Source: Epiperipatus broadwayi
Taxonomy: Eukaryota; Onychophora; Udeonychophora; Euonychophora; Peripatidae
Assembly (NCBI GenBank): GCA_028023455.1
Contig: JAQFVV010012396.1
Location: forward strand, 5,684,085-5,748,084
Reading direction: 5' to 3'
DNA: 64,000 bases
Below are positions 23,262 to 35,651 of this stretch, piece by piece; within the stretch, counting starts at the first letter, position 1, and the number at the start of each line of letters is the position of its first letter. The notes below the pieces were generated by a model, which was given only the letters and a program-made list of their open reading frames with translations, had not been told where the DNA came from and did not search any database. Position numbers and translations under genes: made by a program.

Positions 23262-24030
23262 TGGTAGCAGCTAATATCACTGAAAACCATATCATTTCTT
23301 TAGTCTATGGATTAAGAAATCATTGCAACCTTCAAGATGTACTCCCATTGATAACTAATATAGCATCTTGGCAACATTTTAGATAAGGTTGCTGATAAGA
23401 CAATTCCATAATTTTGAAAGGTCTTCAATATAAAAAGAGCTGTTGATTTTATAGTGAATGCATGAACCAAAGTCACTAACATAACTCTTAACATTACATG
23501 GAAGAAAGTCTGCCAGTAATTCATTACAAACAATGGAATCAGAAAGAACTTATTTTTTTATATGACAAACTATATTTGACCTAACCAAGAAAGTAGGATA
23601 TGCAAAAGTTGATAATAACAACATTAAAGAGCTTTCAGAATTGCACATGAAAGAATTAACTAATGAAGAATTAATGGAACTTGATGAAGAAAAGGAAGAC
23701 AATAAAGAAAAGAAAATTGGCAAGCCAGTAGAGAAGAATCTAAGCATCAAAAAACTGAAAAAACTGATTTTGTATCATGAAGCCATAAACAGCATATGCT
23801 CAATAAATGAGACCTTATAAGGTATACAAATAAAATTAAAGAAGCAAGCCAACTATGTATTCTAAACTTTTTTGTAGAGATTATAAGCCAACAACACTTG
23901 GTACAGCTTCTCCAAAAAAACAAGATTGACAAAAGATTTAGAAGACAATGATGAACTCTTAGAATGTATAACTGATGACTCAGAAAACTGGTTAATGGTG
24001 AGTACTAAACGGTTGGATTATAAAAAAAAA
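23262..24030 (+). pseudogene. Tigger/pogo-like DDE transposase, C-terminal remnant
   Basis: This plus-strand remnant of a DDE_1 (Tigger/jerky/CENP-B-like) transposase spans several frames. Near 23282-23330 it reads SFL-stop-SMD-stop-EIIATFK, which fits the conserved third-Asp motif preceding the ATFK stretch of Tigger enzymes. Near 23425-23500 a VDFIVNA...TLNITWKKVC stretch matches the 'WxxV...WKKL' region. Then an acidic LTNEELMELDEEKED segment and a helical tail follow. Many stops and at least one frame change make it non-functional. No terminal inverted repeats were found. Confidence 0.65.
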
Positions 24031-24059
24031 TTTTAAGCTAATTGTTTATATATATAAGC

Positions 24060-26025
24060 TACATTATTTTTCCTACACATTTTAAATGCATACTTGCATA
24101 ATACACACATAACACAGTTTACACTTGCATATATTGTACATTAGAATTTGCTAAAATACTATGTATACTATGTTGTTTGTTAATACAATATTTACAATAT
24201 AATTTTTATCTACAAAAACAAGTTAATTTTTTTTTTTATAAAAAGTCGTATAATTCTTGTTTTTTATATGATATTCTTATGGGTTTTGAGGAATCAATTG
24301 TCTTTACTACTTGGGTAGAGGTGTACTTTTTTTATTTATATTCCCTCTATTCTATTCTTGATCCTTTGTTGAACATTTAGAGTGATTTTAAGTTACAGCC
24401 TGGGCAAGGGCGATTTCCTTCTTTGTTTATTTATACTCTCTCTTTAAACAAATATATTTTTAAATTAACAATGTTAACCTCTATCTTTTTTCATAAACAA
24501 TCAGTGAAAAGGCTGGTTTAGTTGTGACATGTTTTACTGAAGCAATTTACATTTTTCTTGCAACTTCCCCAGATTGTTTATGAAAGTGAGGATAACTGTT
24601 AACTTTATTAATCTTTAAAAACTCAAAAACTGTGATACTAATTAATTATTATCAAGAGTGTCAAAGCAGATTTTTCTATTATCTAATCTTGGAAAAAAGC
24701 CTCACTCTTTGTTATTTTTGGAAATGCACTATAAATATGCTATTATAGTGCACATGCTTAGTGGCATTTCCTTCACAAACTCAGCTTTCACTCTCACAAA
24801 CATTCAAGTCCTATCATAGTGATGTATTTAAAAGAGGACACTTCAAATACAATAATTATATGCTAGTCATTGAGAGAGTTCTTCCAGCTCTTATCTATGA
24901 CTCATCTCTTTGTTTCATTTTAAGTTTAAGTTAATTATTCTAGCAGCTGCCAATAATTATTTTCGGTAGATAACTTCCTTGTGTGATTTAGCATATTGAT
25001 AGATGACAGACTCTATAACTAGTAGGATTTCTGGATAAAAAACTCAACCAATCATTTCCATTCTGGGAAGACACGTGACTTTTTTTTTTAGTGAGTAACT
25101 ATTCGAATATATCCATCGATGGATAACTTACAAATAGCTTACCTTTATAGTGTACAAATGACATTGACGTAAGACTTTTATGAAGTACATTATATAAACT
25201 AATCATTCTATTAAATATATCGGATTAGAGTCTTAAAAGTACATTGATTTTAAAATTTATAGACGACATCAACATAAGACTGTTGTTAGGAAACATATAT
25301 ATATAGTATATAAATATGTAACTAAGTAGGTGTACATTTTTTCAGTTTTTATCAGCGCATTTCTCGTCTCAAATTCGATATGCTCGCAAGATGAAGTTGT
25401 ATTTGTTTTTACGTCAAAGAAATTATTATTTCTTTGTCTTCTTTTACTCATCTTTTTTTCAAACAAGTTATTTTTAAAAAATTCTTTTGATATTTGATTA
25501 TTGTGTAATAATTTTCCTCTCCAGTAATTTTATCAGACTGTTATACAATAGTAATAATAACAAAGAATTAAAAACATTTTATCTTTTTTTTTTATTCTGG
25601 TGAAAATTTAAAAGAATATTTAATCATATAATTAAAAACGAAAAACTGAAAATATTTGCGAATGAAAAATGTTGTTTTTAAACCTCATTTTAAAAAAGGA
25701 CTTTTATAATATATATAAGCGATGAAAGTATTTTGAAACGAAGATTTAATGCAAAAAATTAAGGTAAATAGATAAAAATAGGAAAATTGAGCAATTAAAA
25801 AAGATTGACAAAAAAATAATAATATCGAAGAAATTAAAAAGATGAATTGTATTGAGCATAATTTCAGAAGCAAAATAAAATAAGAAGTTGAAGAAAATGG
25901 GGGAAAAAATCCTAGTAATAATTTATTTTTATGAATCATGTGACATTCGAGCACTCAAATGTTTATTTAAAAATATATTTATTGACTTTATAAAATTGTA
26001 CAGATGTATAATAAAAACACTTTGT
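24060..26025. other. AT-rich DNA with one short inverted repeat
   Basis: AATGTTAACCTCTATC...CATAAACAATC at about 24469-24505 is matched by its inverse at 24568-24605, giving ~35-bp imperfect arms. No gene recognised. Confidence 0.45.
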
Positions 26026-26029
26026 AAAT

Positions 26030-26176
26030 GTTAGCTCATCCATTGCTGGCGTTGGTCTGGAAAAAGTATGCAAGAGCCATTCTCCGCACTAGCAGGTTAT
26101 AAAATGAGCAGATACGTACTATTTAGTTGGCATTGCCCACCCCTGCCAGTGCAAAGAATGACCCAATAATGCTAAC
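26030..26176. repeat. Hairpin/MITE-like element, GC-richer than its surroundings
   Basis: GTTAGC at the left end and GCTAAC at the right end are inverted. Inside, GCCATTCTCCGCACTAGCAGG is matched in inverse by CCTGCCAGTGCAAAGAATGAC. The left arm has about 30 extra bases. The GC content is clearly above that of the flanks. No TSD was seen. Confidence 0.4.
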
Positions 26177-26179
26177 TTA

Positions 26180-28485
26180 TCAGCTGGAATAGATGTAGTA
26201 TGAATTCAATGCCCCTCTAGAAGAATCTGACATGTTGCAACACAGACTACTTCTTAGGTTGAGTACAACAAGTTCTTGCAAATGTCTAAACTGAGAATTT
26301 TTTCTTTCCTCATCATGGGATTTCTTAAATTCTTAAGTACCATCATTCTATCACTAAGGTAACCTAAATAGAAAACAATAATAAATAAATAACCACGAGG
26401 GGCGGGGGATATATTTAATCAGTTATTGACGTAGCTACACCGCATCAAAATAATTATAGTAATATAAAATTTTTGATCAAATATTTTTAAGTAGGTCTAC
26501 AAAACAATAGTCATTTTTAAAGAAAATATATGGAAATGATCAACATTCAAAGTAAAATTCTTTATTAAGACATTTCTCTAGATCAATTTGACATAATGCT
26601 AGACTACATAATAATTATAATAGAGAGTATAAATTCAAAGTAAACTTTCTCAAACAAAATTCTTTTTTTTTCTTTTTTCTTTTGCTTTCATTTTTTTTAA
26701 TTATATGTAAATATGTGTTGAGCAATCAACATAGAAACCCATGTGACTTCACAGAATTTCTTAAACATCACAATCAGATCATAAACATTTCAAGAATCCA
26801 CAAAAAATTATTGCACTGCAATCTGACATTTAGTCCTTTACATCGATAATCAATAACATCATTATTAACATCCATTTATTAAAAACTGTGGCAGCTTTAA
26901 CTTCAGAAAATAAAAAACAAAATAGAAAGATATATAAAAAAAAAAAAATGAATTTTGCAATAATTACATTAACTAATCCATGAACTCTAATGATTACTCC
27001 ATATTTCACATACTGTTACTTGAATATATATTTATAATACCTTGTGGTGATGTTTCTTAATATCTTCTGCAACAGCTTTCTGCCTGAGATTCATCAAACC
27101 TGAGCCTAATGTTCCTATCTAATTAAATTGTTAAATGTTTTGGAAAAATTCAAACTTTATTTATACTTATCTAAGTAAATTTAATTGTTAATAATAACAT
27201 TGCTCAACATGTAGTGACTTGGAAAAATTAATGTCCCACGTAGAATAACCATTAAACTTTAAAAACACAATAAAAAAAACATTTAAAAAAGAAAGATGTC
27301 AGACAAACTAAGAAAATTCACAAATATTGGGCAGAGGAGGAAAAATAAAAATAAATAAAATATAGACAAATAACTTCATAAGTCAATCTAATATTATAAT
27401 CTATGATATTTGGAAACCCTTCATTAATGACGCCCTTAAAAAATGGAGAAATTAAAAGAATGTTTATAGATATGTATATTAAATTTCTATTAATTACAGC
27501 CTGTGTCAAAATAATCTACTTGATTATAACAACATCTTAAATTCAGTATTTAAGAATATAAAGATTATCAAGTGGAAATTAAATAATAAATATTTTGGGG
27601 GATTAAATTCAAAGTAGGTAAAAGTAAACTTTGAACAAATTATTTAATGTTAAAATGATTTGTAAAAGTAAATTACAAAAATGAAAGAGATTGTCATAGA
27701 AAGAAGTCAGATCTGAACTAACTGAATTGTTTTATGATCTGGAATCATGCCATTGGCTGAAATAATTCAGAAAGAACAAAAGAATTGAAAGATATATAAA
27801 CCATAGCAGAACAGAAAATGTTCTCTTCTCCTTCATCTTTGAGACCAATTTTGGAAATAGACAACATGTTGCAGTACAAGAAAATCTGCAGGTGACAGTC
27901 TTTTCCCTAGGGTCTCAGCTACTGACAATTATCAAGCTGATTAGAAAATTGAACATATCACCTAACTTTATTATGATATTATAAGCTTAAAAAGCCGCAG
28001 TCTAAGGAAAAGATTTGAAGGTAGTAGAATATTATACTATCATATGTACCTTAGCAAATAGATAATACTAGTCAGAAATTAACTGCTGTGTTCGACAATA
28101 AAATTAGAATGTGTGTATCTATGTATATATCTATATATTTGTAAATAGTGTACATATTAAATTATTAGAATTATAAAGCATACTGAGTCACTGATTTATT
28201 GTGTCCTCCATTCATTTCCCAAAATTTTATTTGTTATTATTACTTCTAGAAATTTAGGGATTTTTTTATTAGAGAATCAGGTGCTAAGATGCTTTATCTA
28301 GAAATAATCCCTATATTACCAAACAGTCATAGGCTTATATAAATTTCACCTGATATAATTATAATAATACTGCAGCAACTTGGAATTATGATTTAATACA
28401 TAAATAATTCAAACATAAAAATATTAATATTATATATGCATAAAAACAAATTTTTTACAGCTTAAATACTTACAGACATGAAGAC
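26180..28485. other. AT-rich DNA, no feature recognised
   Basis: No gene or repeat that I can support. Confidence 0.5.
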
Positions 28486-28860
28486 CTACTAAAATAATAA
28501 TAAAGGCCAGTGCAGCCTGTTTAAGTTCCTAGACTTACTTAAGCATGACTGGAGGCAAGTCTCTCCATGGTAGAAGCTATCTAAGCCAACATATGATGAC
28601 ATCCAACATCATGTTGTTGCAAGTACATTTGCATGCACAAAGCTTCCATGATCAAGTGTCTTCTGGTTCTTCTTTCAGACCAATTCTTCCCATATAATTT
28701 AATTATTAGAATTCTTGTTCTAATTGGTTGAGCCATTTAGATCCTGTTGACATTGTTTCATATTTTATCTATAGATGCATCATATTACTAGTAAAATCTT
28801 ATTTTTAATTGTTATTAATTAATTAATTAGTTTATAAAATTAAAAAACTTTTCTTAGATA
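28486..28860 (-). repeat. Dispersed ~360-bp repeat, copy 1
   Basis: It matches the plus-strand copy at 35296-35650 over most of its length. Shared landmarks, read on the minus strand, are TTTTACTAGTAA, AACAATGTCAACAGGATCTAA, CAACCAATTAGAACAAGAAT and a terminal GCCTTTATTATTATTT. The terminal ATT run suggests the 3' end of a LINE or SINE, but no protein or tRNA-like part is visible. Confidence 0.6.
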
Positions 28861-29960
28861 ACTGTAAATTATAACTATAGGTACTGACATGCTCTCGTAA
28901 GCTATAACTGCATGAAAATTATTATTGAGGCTAAGCACTTTTGAGGGCATTAAATGTTCTCATAAGCATCACCTTGGAATGTATATAATTATATGGGTAT
29001 GTGTACATATAAGCAATAAAATATGTGTAAATCAGATTGCTCATTTCTTAGAAAAGAGGAAGAATGATTTTTTTTCCAGTTTATGGCATTAGAGTTGTTA
29101 GTTATATTTCATGCTTCTTAGACTTTCCACATAGAGTTGTTTTGCTTGATGCATGCTATGTTGGAAAATATGGGCTCAAATGTATGGCCTATAGTGTTTT
29201 GGTGTTCATGGAAGATTGCCTTATGCTTTGGATTATTTGTGGCTTATTTATAAAGATATCTGTGTTAATTTTAGATTATTTTCTGATAGAATTCTGTATC
29301 TCTTTTGCCTTTTAAGAATTTTATTTAGGTTGTTTCCTGGGTTTATAATTAATCTTTTAGTAACTGATTTTTTTTATCTACTAATCCAATAAGTTTTAAT
29401 TTTACTTTTTATTTAAATTTATTGTTTAGCAAGTATCATTCGTTCAAACATAACAAATGTAATTTAAAGTGATCGTGTAACATCGTCACACTCTTATTTC
29501 CACACACTTAAGATTTGCCCATACATAAATGTTTAGGGCAAAAGAATGGGTGGATTCATTCCATTCTTTTTAAAATACTATATCTTGTGTCTGGAAAAAT
29601 TGAGTATTCATTTATAATTTATCTTTAAAGCGCATGTGCATTGGCTTAATCGCTAATATTACTATTACATAAAAAAACATAGCGCTATATAAAATAATAT
29701 CTCATTATATACTTATTTTTATAACTTTAATATGTATTTCAACATACACACACATATATATAATACATAAGTGTTTATAACTATTTTCTAGCTTTATATG
29801 TGTATGTAGTTCAATATATACAAATAAACATAACACCTTTCTCTCAGTTTCAGAGATTTACATCTTCTTTAAAGTCAGGATAAAATCATGAAGGTAACTT
29901 GTTTTTTTTTTATTTTTCTTTTAACTCAATCAGGAAATGGATTAACATCTATGTCAGATT
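28861..29960. other. AT-rich DNA with one hammerhead-like arm
   Basis: At about 29835-29885 the minus strand reads TTAAAGAAGAT, a short loop, ATCT and then GAAAC, like a decayed single arm of the foldback family. The ORF at 29064-29315 is not recognised and looks random. Confidence 0.3.
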
Positions 29961-29974
29961 ATTTTGTGTTAGTG

Positions 29975-30320
29975 TTTTCTGCTACACATAATTGCTTTTC
30001 CTTGTTGTGCTGGTTCAGTTCAAGTTCTTGTTTAGGTGTCACAGATTGAACTTCCAGTTCAGAAGCAGCTTCTTTAAATATCAGTGGTAGTAAATCTGCA
30101 CCCTCATCTTTTCACAATTGGTTTTGTGTTTCTATAATAGTTTTTCTTCATTTGTACAAATCATTATAACTTGCTTTAACAGATGTTGTTTTACTATTGC
30201 TTTCATCCTAAATTTATTTAGGTTACTTTTTTTCCATACTCTTTCACCTGGTGCAAACTACTTGTAATGGGTTCTATAGGAGTGTTCCCACACTCATTCA
30301 CTTACATGTATTAGTTTTAC
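29975..30320 (-). pseudogene. Possible LTR-element integrase C-terminal remnant
   Basis: The minus strand reads FAPGERVWKK near 30235-30265. It then reads FRMKAIVKQH and EEKLL-stop-KHKTNC, followed in another frame by a Glu/Pro/Leu-rich tail. This order resembles the end of Gypsy-type integrases (GERVW ... IVK ... RHKNQL ... acidic tail). It is too decayed to be certain. Confidence 0.3.
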
Positions 30321-30329
30321 TTCAACAAA

Positions 30330-31550
30330 TAAGTAGATAGACTGCTGGGTAATTAAAGTTTGTACAATTTTTTGCCTTTGTCTTATCTTCTAACAAAGAA
30401 TAGGTAGATACTTAGTTACTAATCAATAATGGATGGTTAGCTAGTTTGGTTCTAGATCAATTAGCTAAACAAAACATTTCAAGCATGATTGGAATAGAAA
30501 TGCAGGTCCATATATATTACAAGGTTTTGGAAAGAATAAAATATATCTTCAGAAGGCTTGTTGCTTAATTTGATAGCATTTTTATTATTTTAATAGCTAA
30601 TTTAATTAAAGTACTTTTCAAATTGGCTTTCAATAAAGAAAGAGAGAGAGAAAATATTGTTTGTCGTCATAGGATGTTTTATGTATGGAAGGCAGAGTAT
30701 TATATTTTTTTTACTTTTAAAAAAATCATTAAATATCAAATAATAGTTAGTAAATAGTTAACAAATTGAGTTAGACAAATACAAAATAAATAATTGGAAA
30801 ATTAAATTTGGGCTATAACATAATTTAAATAACTACGCATACAAAAAAAATATTTTATTGTAAACATATGTCTGTTTAGATTTCAATACAAAGATAAACT
30901 TAAGAGGTAGAAAATATGGTATTTTAATTATTTGTTGTTCACTGCTATTTTCTTATTTTTTTATTCTAACATCACTACTAAAATAGATACATACACTTTT
31001 GAAAAATTTCAAGTAAGAGCAGTATTATAAAATAATTAAGCCACTTACATCATTTTGATGTAAAATTCGGGAGATGTTGAAGGGATTCTGTTTTTAATTC
31101 TGTCGTATCTAAAATGTTCAATTTGCTTAGAATTTTTCTTTAAATATATTTCTACTAATTCTTTAATAGAAATAGTTTTATAAGCGGAATGATCCTAGTG
31201 AATAATATACCAATTATTTTCAGGAAATTATCTTTTTCCTTTTTATATTCTTTACAATTTAAAAGAAAGTCTTTTATTTCCTTCAGTCGTCCCTCGTCAC
31301 ACATTAATAAGGAAAGTGACTACCGGTTTATTTTAACAGACTTGTAAAATGAAATACTAAAGAATGAATATATATATGTGTGTGTACTTTGGAAAGTAAA
31401 AAATAAAAGAAAAAAAATATGACTAGCATCAAAATGCCTCACAAAACTAAAAATGTTGTAAATAAAGGTACAGATTCCCATAAAAGATAAGTATATTCGT
31501 GTCAAAAGACGATATTCTTCACAATACATGTTTAAAGCACTATATATACA
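30330..31550. other. AT-rich DNA, no feature recognised
   Basis: No supported gene or repeat. Confidence 0.5.
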
Positions 31551-31553
31551 TAT

Positions 31554-31898
31554 GCATGTTGGGAGTAACAAGAAGAGATCGAAAACGCAATGTATGGGTA
31601 AGAGAACAAACAGGTGTTACTGATCTCATTGAAAAAATTAAAAGACTGAAGTGGAGTTGGGCTGGACATATTGCTAGAAGAGATGATAGTAGATGGACAA
31701 TTGAAATTTTAAACTGGATTCCAAGATATTGTAAAAGACCCAGAAAGAGACCACATGTGAGATGGATGGATGAAATAAGAAAGTGTACAGGGGTGATGTA
31801 GAGAAGAAAAGCTAAAGATCGCAAAAGATGGATTGAACTTGGAGAGTCCTTCATCCTGCAGCGGATTGATAATGGTTGATGATGATGATGATGATGAT
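31554..31898 (+). mobile_element. RTE-type LINE, copy D (severely 5'-truncated)
   Basis: The last ~345 bp of the RTE family are present on the plus strand. The frame from MLGVTRRDRKR through KWSWAGHIARR and RPHVRWMDE runs to a stop near 31801, followed by more of the C-terminal region in frame and the (GATGAT)n tail at 31877-31898. The reading frame happens to stay open upstream of the junction, so an ORF appears to begin at 31499, but those residues are not part of the element. This is a typical dead-on-arrival insertion. Confidence 0.85.
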
Positions 31899-31899
31899 A

Positions 31900-32600
31900 T
31901 TATAAATATGCACTCTCATATATATGTAATTCTTTTAGTTATTATGAATGATCTATCAAAGTGTTAAAATGCAGAATGAAAAAATTAATCATTCATGAAT
32001 AGATTTTCAAATGAATAAAGTAAAAACAAAAATCTCAATTGTGTCAATTAAATGAGACTATTGTGTTAAAGTTACTTTGAGGCTGCTCAAATACCAAATG
32101 ATCTAAACAAGTACTCATATAATTACATTACTATAAATAGTCTTGTAGAATAACAATTAAGATTTTAACCTTCCATGTCTCCAAAGTGAATTTTAAATCC
32201 AGGATAAAATTGGGAAATTTTTTTTAAAAAATAGGATTTTTTTTTCAGTTATTATTCCAATATTGATCAATAAAACATCTATTCAATTGCGGTTGATAAG
32301 TCTGAATTGTCAACTTCTTAGTATTTCTCAATACTTAAGAAAAAACATTTAAATGCATCTTTATATATTAAAAAAGTATGTGTGTGCGTGTTTATTGTAA
32401 AATTCCATTTTTATTTACTTTACTATTAATTTACATTTAATAACAAAAGGTATTTTTTAATGATAATAAAAATACAAATGAACATCATTTTTAGTTAACT
32501 TTTTTGATTTTGTACATTTTCCTCTAATTAACTCAAATTTATTTTGTAACTATAGTGAATATAAAAGAGTAAAAGAGAAAATCAACTCATTATTAGAATG
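31900..32600. other. AT-rich DNA, no feature recognised
   Basis: No supported gene or repeat. Confidence 0.5.
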
Positions 32601-32610
32601 TAAGATCTAT

Positions 32611-32843
32611 TATCTAATATAAGTATTAAATGTCTAGAATAATTTAACTTTATTTAAATGTTCCAAATACTTTCAACTGTTAATAATAGCACACAGATTA
32701 GTATATGAACAACGTTTCGAGAATAGTTGAACATATTTGGAATATTTAAATGAAGTTAAGTTTTTTTAAAGACATTCAATGGAAATAGTCCAATATATAA
32801 ATACAACTAAAATACTTATCATCACAAATCTTTGGGAAAACGA
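32611..32843. mobile_element. Short foldback element with 10-bp TSD
   Basis: TAAGATCTAT direct repeats at 32601-32610 and 32844-32853 flank the insert. The left arm (minus) contains CTCGAAACGTTGTT near 32712-32727, then a tail GTTGAAAGTATTTGGAACAT. The right arm (plus) starts later, at ATATTTGGAATATTTAAATG, and carries about 50 extra bases ending in TTATCATCACAAATCTTTGG. It is a smaller relative of 34343-34908, sharing GGAAATAGTCCAA and ATCATCACAAA/ATCATTACAAA. The CTGA half of a hammerhead-like core is missing. Confidence 0.6.
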
Positions 32844-33302
32844 TAAGATCTATGTAAATTAGATGGTCATATTATAAAAGTTATAGTCCTTAACAAATAA
32901 AATAATTTAAAAAAATATATTCATTTAAGAAGAATTACTTATCTATTCAACAGAAATGAAAGATAAAAAATGTGGAAAACTATTTTGGCAAATTACATCT
33001 TCATAAAACGAAATAATTTTCTCTATTATTTCTTCAGTAAAGTTCTAGCATTAATAATGTTTAAGTTTTCAATTTACCAGACAAAATTGTGAGAATAGAA
33101 AAAATAAATAAATGATTGATGTAAATTTATTAACAGACCACTACATGTTCATGAAAATGATAAAAATCAAAAGAATATTATATGAAATTTCAAATTGGCA
33201 TTATTTATATGTTCAAACAAAAAATTTATATGTATAACTAAAACTAATAAATATATCAGTCTAGAGTATATAATCAATTCATGATTCTATTTAATTAAAA
33301 CT

Positions 33303-33376
<74 letters not shown>

Positions 33377-33418
33377 CCTCCCTCTCTCTCTCCCTCTCTC
33401 CCCCCTCTCTCTCTCTCT
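33303..33418 (+). repeat. (CT)n microsatellite
   Basis: About 116 bp of CT dinucleotides with CCCT interruptions towards the right end. Confidence 0.95.
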
Positions 33419-33419
33419 T

Positions 33420-34329
33420 CAGGAAAAGAGAATTTATGGCTTTAATAATTGATCTCCAAGTTGATAAACTATTCTAAAAGTTGCTATGGAAATTTTATGG
33501 CTAATTTTATGAATAAGAATGGGTTTATTTATTTGCATATTAATTACATAATATGTGTCTGTTAAATTTTGTTGAGAGAATTATAAAACACTTCATATCC
33601 ACTATAATAAATTACAATTTTTTTATGCATTTATTTAAAATTAACTTAATTTCATTTTAGTATTATGATTATTATTTTTTAAATAATGATATTATTATGA
33701 GAGTTCAAAAGAAGAAAAGCTTTGTATAAATTTCGAGAAGTTTCAAGATGTGTGGTATTACATTTACTAATATGAATTGAAGATGAAATAAAATAGATGA
33801 AAAAATATTCAGTAACATTATATGAATAAAAAAAAATAAGGATGTGTTTGAATAGCTTTTAATAAATTTGATATCAAAAAAAATAAAAATTATTAAAAAT
33901 TATAGGCATGATCTGAGAATATATCATTTTTTATATGTGATTGTGGGATATTTATAACATTTTTGTTATTATTTTATTGAAATAAATGAGCATTTTGAAA
34001 TTATATGTTTATTGAAAAATAATTTAACAAAAAATGAATAAAACTTATCTTCTATTATAAACATTTTAATTAAATTAATCATCTTAATTATATCATTTGG
34101 AATGAATATATTAGTCTTGAATTATAAGATTTTAATTAGATTATAGCATTATTAGTAAAATTTAAAAATTAAATGTATAATTTGTATTCTAATGCAATAA
34201 ATTCAACTAAAAAGCTCTAATTTTTAAGCTAGTTCAATGATCTTGTTAATTATTGGGTTTTTATTACTTTAAATATTATTTATTTAAAATTGATCTCTGC
34301 TGATTTTCAAAAGCATTTAAATTCGATTG
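33420..34329. other. AT-rich DNA, no feature recognised
   Basis: No supported gene or repeat. Confidence 0.5.
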
Positions 34330-34342
34330 TATTCCCATGCAT

Positions 34343-34908
34343 AAGATGTGATATATTAGACTATTTCCATCATTTATGAGTGAATGTTGAATGTATAGAA
34401 AATTTTAAATTTTATTTAAACTTTTCCAAATACAAACAACTTGTTAGTAATAACACACAAATAGACAATACAGATTAGTAATTACATAACATTTCAAGTC
34501 TTTTTCAGGTGTTGCTGGCCTATATGCACAGTGACAATATTCACTTAGAAGTTGAACTCACACCTTTAGATTCTTGAATATTGAATCTAAGGCAAATGCT
34601 CTACCAACTGAGCTTAAATTCAATATTCAAGAATCTAAAGGTGCGAGTTCAACTTCTAAGTGAATATTGTCACTGTGCATATAGGCCAGAAACACCTGAA
34701 GAAGAGTTAAGAATAATACTACTCGAAATGTTGTGTAATTACTATCCTGTATTGTCTATTTGTGTGTTATTACTAACAAGTTGTTTGTATTTGGAAAAGT
34801 TTAAATTAAGTTTAAAATTTTCTATACATTCAACATTCACTCATAAATGATGGAAATAGTCCAACATATCACATCTTATAATATATCATCATTACAAACC
34901 TTCAGACA
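34343..34908. mobile_element. Foldback element with tRNA-like head, hammerhead-like core, 13-bp TSD
   Basis: TATTCCCATGCAT direct repeats at 34330-34342 and 34909-34921 bound a 566-bp insert made of arms of about 240-255 bp (34343-34583 and 34621-34877) around a 37-bp centre. The right arm has about 31 extra bases. Read from the centre, the left (minus) copy begins with a tRNA-like box A (AGCTCAGTTGGTAGAGCA, 34597-34614) and box B (GAGTTCAACTTC). The right (plus) copy lacks box A but keeps box B (34640-34656). The right copy then has CTGAAGA (34696-34702), stem GAGT/ACTC and GAAA (34725-34728). The left copy has lost most of that stem. Confidence 0.65.
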
Positions 34909-34921
34909 TATTCCCATGCAT

Positions 34922-35295
34922 GTTTAGAAAATTATTTGAATAATCCTATCAAATATAGCTAAATAGAAAGTATAACAAAAATGAACAGCAACTATTTCAG
35001 CATTATTTTCTCTTATTCCTTCTGTTTTCAGTGTTGTTCCTCTATCACTGTTCATCAAAAAATTTTGGTATTCAATTTGGGTTTGTTGAACTAAATTATC
35101 TCTATATGATATAATGAATTAACTTGATATAGTGGATTTGCAGTTATAATACTAACCCTCAACTGCTAACTTAGAATTAAGAATTTTTACTCTTCAATTA
35201 GAAGTAACTATACATCTATTTATTGAACAATAGTAGATATTTATGATCTGACAATGTGAATTAAACTCTTAAAGAGCAAAAGACATAATAGAATT
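34922..35295. other. AT-rich DNA, no feature recognised
   Basis: No supported gene or repeat. Confidence 0.5.
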
Positions 35296-35650
35296 CCATC
35301 AGGCAATAATTAAACTAATTAATTAGTGACAATTACAAAAAAGATTTTACTAGTAACCAGATGCATCTACAGATAAATAGTATTAGACAATGTCAGCAGG
35401 ATCTAAGTGTCTCAACCAATTAGAACAGGAATTCTAATAATTAAATGAAAGAGAACAATGGGTTTAAAAGAAGCAACCAAAACACTTGCTAGTGGAACCT
35501 ACATGCATTCAGATTGCTTGCAATAACACAGTGCTAAATGTAATCATGTGTTGGCTTTGATGGCTAATATTGCAGAGAGAGTTGCCTCTGGACATTCCAA
35601 AGCAAGACTAATGACTTGAATAGATGACACTTGCCTTTATTATTATTTCA
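35296..35650 (+). repeat. Dispersed ~360-bp repeat, copy 2
   Basis: The plus-strand counterpart of 28486-28860, sharing TTTTACTAGTAA, ATGCATCTA, CAATGTCAGCAGGATCTAA and the terminal TGCCTTTATTATTATTTC. Its end abuts the truncated edge of RTE copy C at about 35652, so it may have removed or replaced the 3' part of that LINE. Confidence 0.6.
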
Positions 35651-35651
35651 C

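Noticed and set aside
31499-31553. N-terminal extension of the RTE copy D frame
   Set aside because: The reading frame is open by chance upstream of the truncation point; these residues are not part of the element.
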